Shown piece after piece: positions 60,181 to 64,000 of a stretch of DNA of 64,000 nt. Source of the DNA: Pelagimonas phthalicica (GTDB lineage Bacteria; Pseudomonadota; Alphaproteobacteria; Rhodobacterales; Rhodobacteraceae); assembly GCF_004364805.1 (NCBI RefSeq), contig NZ_SOAP01000003.1, positions 62,001-126,000 on the forward strand, written 5' to 3'. The position numbers and the translations under genes were made by a program. Positions within the stretch are counted from its first letter, which is position 1. Each line of letters opens with the position of its first letter. The notes beneath the pieces are model-generated. The model saw nothing but the letters and a program-made list of their open reading frames with translations. It did no database searches and was not told the DNA's origin.

Positions 60181-61134
60181 TTAGCGCCAGTCAAAGAACC
60201 CTGGTCCGGCTTGGGCAATCAAATCCTGGGCCAATTTGCGACCAAGGGTGTTGCCCTCAGCGGCTGGGCCATTGATTTCACCGGCATAGGATTTACTGCC
60301 GTCAGGGCGCAGGATCTCTCCACGCATGCGCATCTGGTCGCCATCAAGTTCCGCAAGAGCCGCGATGGGCGTTTCGCAGGACCCGTCGAGTTCGGCGAGA
60401 AAGGCGCGTTCTGCGGTCACACGGATGCCGGTATCAGCATCGTGAAGCGCATCCAACATGGTTTTGGCGCGCGCATCATTGCTGCGTCGCTCGATGCCAA
60501 TCGCCCCTTGGGCTACGGCGGGCAGCATGTCTTCGGGTGCGATGGGCGTGGCGGGAACCTCGGTCATGTTGAGGCGTGACAGACCCGCCATAGCAAGGAA
60601 GGTTGCTGCTGCAACGCCGTCCTCCAGCTTTTTCAGACGGGTTTGCAGGTTGCCGCGAAACTCGACGATGTTGAGATCCGGGCGCACCGTCATCAGCTGT
60701 GCGCGACGGCGCAGGGAAGAGGTGCCAACGGTTGCGCCTTTGGGCAGGTCGTGAATGCTGTCGACCGACGGGCAAATGAAGGCATCGCGCGTGTCTTCGC
60801 GCGGCAGGAAGCAGGTCAGCTCCAACCCGTCGGGCTGAACGGTCGGCATATCCTTGGTCGAATGCACCGCGATATCGATGTCGCCACGCAGCATGGCCTC
60901 TTCGATTTCCTTGGTGAAGAGTCCCTTGTTGCCGATTTCCTTGAGCGGTCGATCTGCGTCAATCAGGCTGCGGTCATCGCCGGTGGTTTTAATCACGACA
61001 ATGTCAAATGCCTCTTCCGGCAGATCAAAGGCCACCATCAAACGCGAACGTGTTTCATAGGCCTGGGCCAGTGCCAGCGGGGAGCCGCGGGTACCGATTT
61101 TCAGCGGGGCATCTGCAGAGGGTATCTCGGTCAT
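60181..61134 (-). CDS. hemC: Hydroxymethylbilane synthase (porphobilinogen deaminase)
   Basis: The ATG at 61132-61134 gives 317 residues. [35 protein letters not shown], and the dipyrromethane-cofactor Cys in [14 protein letters not shown] are diagnostic. HemC joins four porphobilinogens. It is divergent from hemE across 110 bp, allowing joint control of two successive steps. Confidence 0.97.
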   Translation of the reverse strand: MTEIPSADAPLKIGTRGSPLALAQAYETRSRLMVAFDLPEEAFDIVVIKTTGDDRSLIDADRPLKEIGNKGLFTKEIEEAMLRGDIDIAVHSTKDMPTVQPDGLELTCFLPREDTRDAFICPSVDSIHDLPKGATVGTSSLRRRAQLMTVRPDLNIVEFRGNLQTRLKKLEDGVAAATFLAMAGLSRLNMTEVPATPIAPEDMLPAVAQGAIGIERRSNDARAKTMLDALHDADTGIRVTAERAFLAELDGSCETPIAALAELDGDQMRMRGEILRPDGSKSYAGEINGPAAEGNTLGRKLAQDLIAQAGPGFFDWR

Positions 61135-61244
61135 GGGGCAAGCTTTACGCCTGTCAGCGGCATGAGACAATGGGCGTGACAAAGGCATCGCTTGACATCT
61201 TGTCTCAGGCGCGGGACGAGAGGGCAAACAAGATAGGTGCCCTG

Positions 61245-62288
61245 ATGACTAATCCTGCAAACAAGACCATTCTGCGTGCCTTGGCTGGGGAAACCTTGCC
61301 CACTCCGCCGATCTGGATGATGCGGCAGGCGGGGCGTTATTTGCCGGAATATCGTGCGACGCGCGCGCAAGCCGGGGATTTCCTGTCGCTCTGCTATAAC
61401 TCTGAATTGGCGGCCGAGGTGACGCTGCAGCCGATCCGGCGCTATGGCTTTGACGCGGCGATCCTGTTTGCGGATATTTTGCTTTTGCCACAGGCGCTTG
61501 GGGCGGATCTGTGGTTTGTGACTGGCGAAGGCCCACGCATGTCAACCATCACCTCGGATGCGGATTTTGACAAAATTGGTCGCGGTGAGATGATCCACGA
61601 GACGTTGAACCCGGTCTATGAAACCGTACGGATCCTGCGCCGCGAACTGCCCGAAGAAACGACCTTGATCGGGTTCGCTGGTGCGCCTTGGACCGTGGCG
61701 ACCTATATGATTGCGGGCCGTGGCACCAAGGATCAGGGGCCAGCCCATGCGCTGAAAGCTGAGAACCGGGCGTTGTTCGAAAAGATCATTGATCGGTTGA
61801 CTGAAGCGACGATCGATTACCTGTCCGAGCAGGTCAAAGCGGGGGCCGAGGTGGTCAAGCTGTTTGACAGCTGGGCGGGATCCTTGCAGGGCGATGATTT
61901 TGAACGCTACGCGCTGGAACCGGCCAAGATCATCACTCAGGAGATGAAGTCGCGCTTTCCCGGGTTGCCGGTGATCGCATTCCCGCGTCAAGCGGGCGAG
62001 AAATATGTTGGATTCCATCAGGCGACCGGGGCTGATTGTGTCGCGCTGGATGATAGCGTGACGGCAGAATGGGCCGCAGAGCATGTGCAACCTGGTGGCT
62101 GTGTGCAAGGAAACCTGGCCTCAAGCCATATGGTGACCGGTGGTCAAGCGCTGGTGGATGAGGCCAAACGCATCGTTCAAGCACTGTCGAATGGGCCGCA
62201 TATTTTCAACCTAGGTCACGGGATCACGCCAGATGCGGATCCTGAGAATGTGCAATTGATGATCGACGCGGTGCGCGGGAAGGTCTGA
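61245..62288 (+). CDS. hemE: Uroporphyrinogen decarboxylase
   Basis: The ATG at 61245 gives 347 residues. [53 protein letters not shown] and [16 protein letters not shown] are HemE signatures. A longer frame extends to 61008 through hemC on the other strand and was rejected. The enzyme follows HemC (after HemD) in the pathway to heme and coproporphyrinogen III, the HemF substrate. Confidence 0.97.
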   Translation: MTNPANKTILRALAGETLPTPPIWMMRQAGRYLPEYRATRAQAGDFLSLCYNSELAAEVTLQPIRRYGFDAAILFADILLLPQALGADLWFVTGEGPRMSTITSDADFDKIGRGEMIHETLNPVYETVRILRRELPEETTLIGFAGAPWTVATYMIAGRGTKDQGPAHALKAENRALFEKIIDRLTEATIDYLSEQVKAGAEVVKLFDSWAGSLQGDDFERYALEPAKIITQEMKSRFPGLPVIAFPRQAGEKYVGFHQATGADCVALDDSVTAEWAAEHVQPGGCVQGNLASSHMVTGGQALVDEAKRIVQALSNGPHIFNLGHGITPDADPENVQLMIDAVRGKV

Positions 62289-62308
62289 TCTCTCTGGCCT
62301 GCGCGCCC

Positions 62309-62354
62309 AAAAGTTTTATCTAAAACTTTTGCAAATTCCGTGGACGGAATTTGG
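62309..62354. repeat. Tandem dyad repeat, copy 3 (hemE/EamA convergent junction)
   Basis: Two abutting dyads: 62309-62332 (CAAAAGTTTTA/TAAAACTTTTG around TC) and 62333-62354 (CAAATTCCGT/ACGGAATTTG around GG). The second matches the first unit of copies 1 and 2; the first is a different A/T-rich dyad in the same role. It begins 21 nt after the hemE stop and ends 22 nt before the permease stop. Confidence 0.85.
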
Positions 62355-62376
62355 GTGCTTGATGCGACCTAGGCTA

Positions 62377-63354
62377 TTAACGCCGCCCCCACCGCGCCCG
62401 GCGACCGGGCAGGGGGCGGTTTTTGATCTGTTCGCGCAAGAAAACGAACAGGCCAGCCCCAATGATCAGCCCGCAGCCGATCCACATCGCCATATCAGGC
62501 CATTCCCCGAAAACGGCCCAGCCCCAGAAGATCGCCAAGGGCAATCCGACATATTCAAACGGCGCAATGGTTGCGGCATTGGCCGATTTGTAAGCCGCGC
62601 TTAGGCAGTATCCGATCAACCCGGAACACAGGCCCAAACCGATGAAAACCGGGACGTCCGCCATGGGCGGCCAACTCCAGGCGCGTAGCAGGAAAATGAC
62701 GCTTTCATTCTCCACGCCTTGCGCAAATCGTCCGTCTCCGGCGACCAAAAAGAACCCGGTGGAGACCAGCAAAAACGTGCTTTGGATATAACATGCCAGG
62801 GCAGAGGCCGGGGCGGATACGCCCAGTTTGCGGGTCAAGACTTGGGTAAACGCATAGAAAAATGCCGCGATGACCGGCAGGAACAGCACAAAGCGAGACA
62901 CCGAGATTTCAGTGCTCCACGGTTGTTGAATGACCACGACACCCAGAAAACCGACCACGACGGCCGCCAAACGCAGCGGGCCCACCTTTTCGCCGAGGAT
63001 TGGGATCGAGAGCAGCGTGATGCATAGGGGCGCGACAAAGAAAAGCGCCGTGGCTTGTCCCAGCGGCATGACAGCCACGGCGGCATAAAACGTCATATTC
63101 GCCAGGACGATCAACATGCCGCGCAGCAGATGTATACCCGGTGTCGCGGTGCGCAGAGCCTGAAACCCGCCTTCGAACTGCAAAAACACCATGGTGAACA
63201 GCAAGCCAACAAAGGACCGCACCCAGATGGTTTGATGCAATGGATAGCCATCAGACAGCATTTTGACCAAAAGGTCGTTCACCGAAATTGCGACAACACC
63301 AATAAGTATAAACAATATCCCCTTGGCAGGGTGATCAAGATTTTCGGAAGTCAT
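62377..63354 (-). CDS. EamA/DMT-family permease
   Basis: The 325-residue protein shows ten hydrophobic helices in two EamA repeats (VVAISVNDLLVKMLSDGYPL; FIGLGLCSGLIGYCLSAAYK). It is a 10-TMS drug/metabolite transporter of the inner membrane and probably an exporter of small metabolites. The C-terminus is basic (RPLPGRRARWGRR). The substrate is unknown. Confidence 0.9.
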   Translation of the reverse strand: MTSENLDHPAKGILFILIGVVAISVNDLLVKMLSDGYPLHQTIWVRSFVGLLFTMVFLQFEGGFQALRTATPGIHLLRGMLIVLANMTFYAAVAVMPLGQATALFFVAPLCITLLSIPILGEKVGPLRLAAVVVGFLGVVVIQQPWSTEISVSRFVLFLPVIAAFFYAFTQVLTRKLGVSAPASALACYIQSTFLLVSTGFFLVAGDGRFAQGVENESVIFLLRAWSWPPMADVPVFIGLGLCSGLIGYCLSAAYKSANAATIAPFEYVGLPLAIFWGWAVFGEWPDMAMWIGCGLIIGAGLFVFLREQIKNRPLPGRRARWGRR

Positions 63355-63505
63355 GCCAATGACCTAATGCCGTTCCGGAGTGACTTCCGGCCAGTTTACG
63401 ACAGCAGGGGTCGCTAAATAACCGCATGGGTCATGTGCAGGATTGAACAATTGCCTTTGTGCCTGACGCGGGTAGGTTGACGCGAGCGCAAACGGGGGAC
63501 CGATG

Positions 63506-64000
63506 ATGGCTATGGTGAATATCCGCGATCTGCGGAAAGTGTATGAAGGCGGTTTCGAAGCCCTGAAAGGGGTCTCTCTGGATATTGAAGAGGGGGAAAT
63601 CCTGGCTCTGTTGGGCCCGAATGGCGCGGGCAAGACCACTTTGATTTCAACAATTTGTGGGATCACTTTGCCCAGCAGCGGCCGCATCGAGGTGGGAGGG
63701 CATGACGTCGTGGATGACTATCGGCAAGCGCGCAATCTAATCGGCCTTGTTCCCCAAGAGATCAACCTGGAACCCTTTGAAAAGGTTCTGAACACGGTGC
63801 GGTTTTCGCGTGGGCTGTTTGGCAAGCCGCGTGACGATGCCTTTGTCGAACAGGTTTTGCGCAAGCTGTCGCTGTGGGAAAAACGCGATTCACGGGTGAT
63901 GGAACTGTCCGGCGGCATGAAGCGTCGCGTGTTGATTGCCAAGGCGCTGAGCCACGAACCTCGCGTGTTGTTTCTGGATGAACCAACGGCAGGGGTCGAT
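63506..64000 (+). CDS. ABC transporter ATP-binding protein, C-terminus beyond window
   Basis: Starting at the ATG at 63506 (63503 is an alternative; GGGGGA upstream) gives 165 residues to the window end. Walker [12 protein letters not shown], the Q-loop [10 protein letters not shown], signature [10 protein letters not shown] and Walker [13 protein letters not shown] are present. It resembles ABC-2 type exporter ATPases (NodI/YadG-like). The rest and the permease should lie just to the right. Confidence 0.94.
   Translation, partial: MAMVNIRDLRKVYEGGFEALKGVSLDIEEGEILALLGPNGAGKTTLISTICGITLPSSGRIEVGGHDVVDDYRQARNLIGLVPQEINLEPFEKVLNTVRFSRGLFGKPRDDAFVEQVLRKLSLWEKRDSRVMELSGGMKRRVLIAKALSHEPRVLFLDEPTAGVD

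Noticed and set aside
61190-61244. Promoter or FNR site in the hemC/hemE spacer (TTGACATCTTGTCT)
   Set aside because: The half sites do not form the TTGAT-N4-ATCAA pattern, and no matching -10 lies 16-18 nt from the TTGACA.
1-64000. CRISPR array, toxin-antitoxin pair, prophage or known anti-phage system
   Set aside because: No direct-repeat/spacer array, integrase, phage structural gene or recognisable defence gene was found on either strand.

Overview
This window looks like a chromosomal segment of a marine alphaproteobacterium of the order Rhodobacterales (Roseobacter group). The evidence is the gene order rpmH-rnpA-yidD ... yidC-MOSC-engB, the rpsU/COQ9 neighbourhood, a fused DctQM TRAP transporter, an aerobic hemF, a COQ9 gene for ubiquinone synthesis and the moderately GC-rich codon use. 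The assignment rests on gene content and synteny alone; no marker-gene comparison was possible.

Layout. (1) 1-7.1 kb, minus strand, is housekeeping: engB (cut by the window edge), MOSC protein, yidC, a degenerate-GGDEF/EAL protein, ttcA, a small exported EF-hand protein, yidD, rnpA and rpmH with a clear sigma70 promoter. (2) 7.3-10.9 kb is a tight three-gene operon (TVP38-type membrane protein, MerA-like flavin disulfide reductase, orphan sensor kinase), then tRNA-Arg(ACG). (3) 11.1-24.8 kb is a catabolic island in four transcription units around a LysR regulator: TRAP binding protein and DctQM permease, alpha/beta hydrolase, SMP-30-like lactonase, NAD epimerase/dehydrogenase, FAH-family hydrolase, outer-membrane barrel, Rieske ferredoxin, two-domain extradiol-type dioxygenase, group A flavin monooxygenase, GST and a cyclase/formamidase-like hydrolase. 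A related AT-rich 21-bp element lies in the same orientation and at nearly the same distance upstream of all four units. (4) 25-31.5 kb holds a NUDIX protein, a di-heme peroxidase, and a two-component flavin monooxygenase set (LLM oxygenase, aldo/keto reductase, flavin reductase) divergent from a GntR regulator and a Gfo/Idh/MocA oxidoreductase.

(5) 31.5-40.3 kb is a type I secretion locus: a 1264-residue adhesin with nine tandem Ig-like units, a TolC-like lipoprotein, an ABC exporter with a catalytically dead C39-like domain, and an HlyD adaptor. (6) 40.4-48 kb, after dtd, is a membrane-stress-like locus. It has a double zinc-ribbon membrane protein and an SPFH/GYF_2 protein (compare B. subtilis YdjG/YdjI), a stand-alone CZB zinc sensor, a DUF2927 lipoprotein, TelA, and two XpaC paralogues (compare B. 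subtilis XpaC/YaaN), each preceded by a tiny membrane ORF. (7) 48-64 kb returns to housekeeping: rluB, tadA, rluE, hemF, an SDR, an RsmC-like methylase, clpS, a HAD phosphatase, a SPOR-tailed D,D-carboxypeptidase, a DUF900 hydrolase, rpsU, COQ9, a quinone reductase, hemC, hemE, an EamA permease and the start of an ABC ATPase.

Non-coding highlights. A 264-bp MITE-like element with 33-nt terminal inverted repeats and CTAG duplications sits between rpsU and COQ9, next to the rpsU promoter. A family of tandem dyad repeats occupies three convergent gene junctions. No CRISPR array, rRNA operon, complete insertion sequence or prophage was seen.
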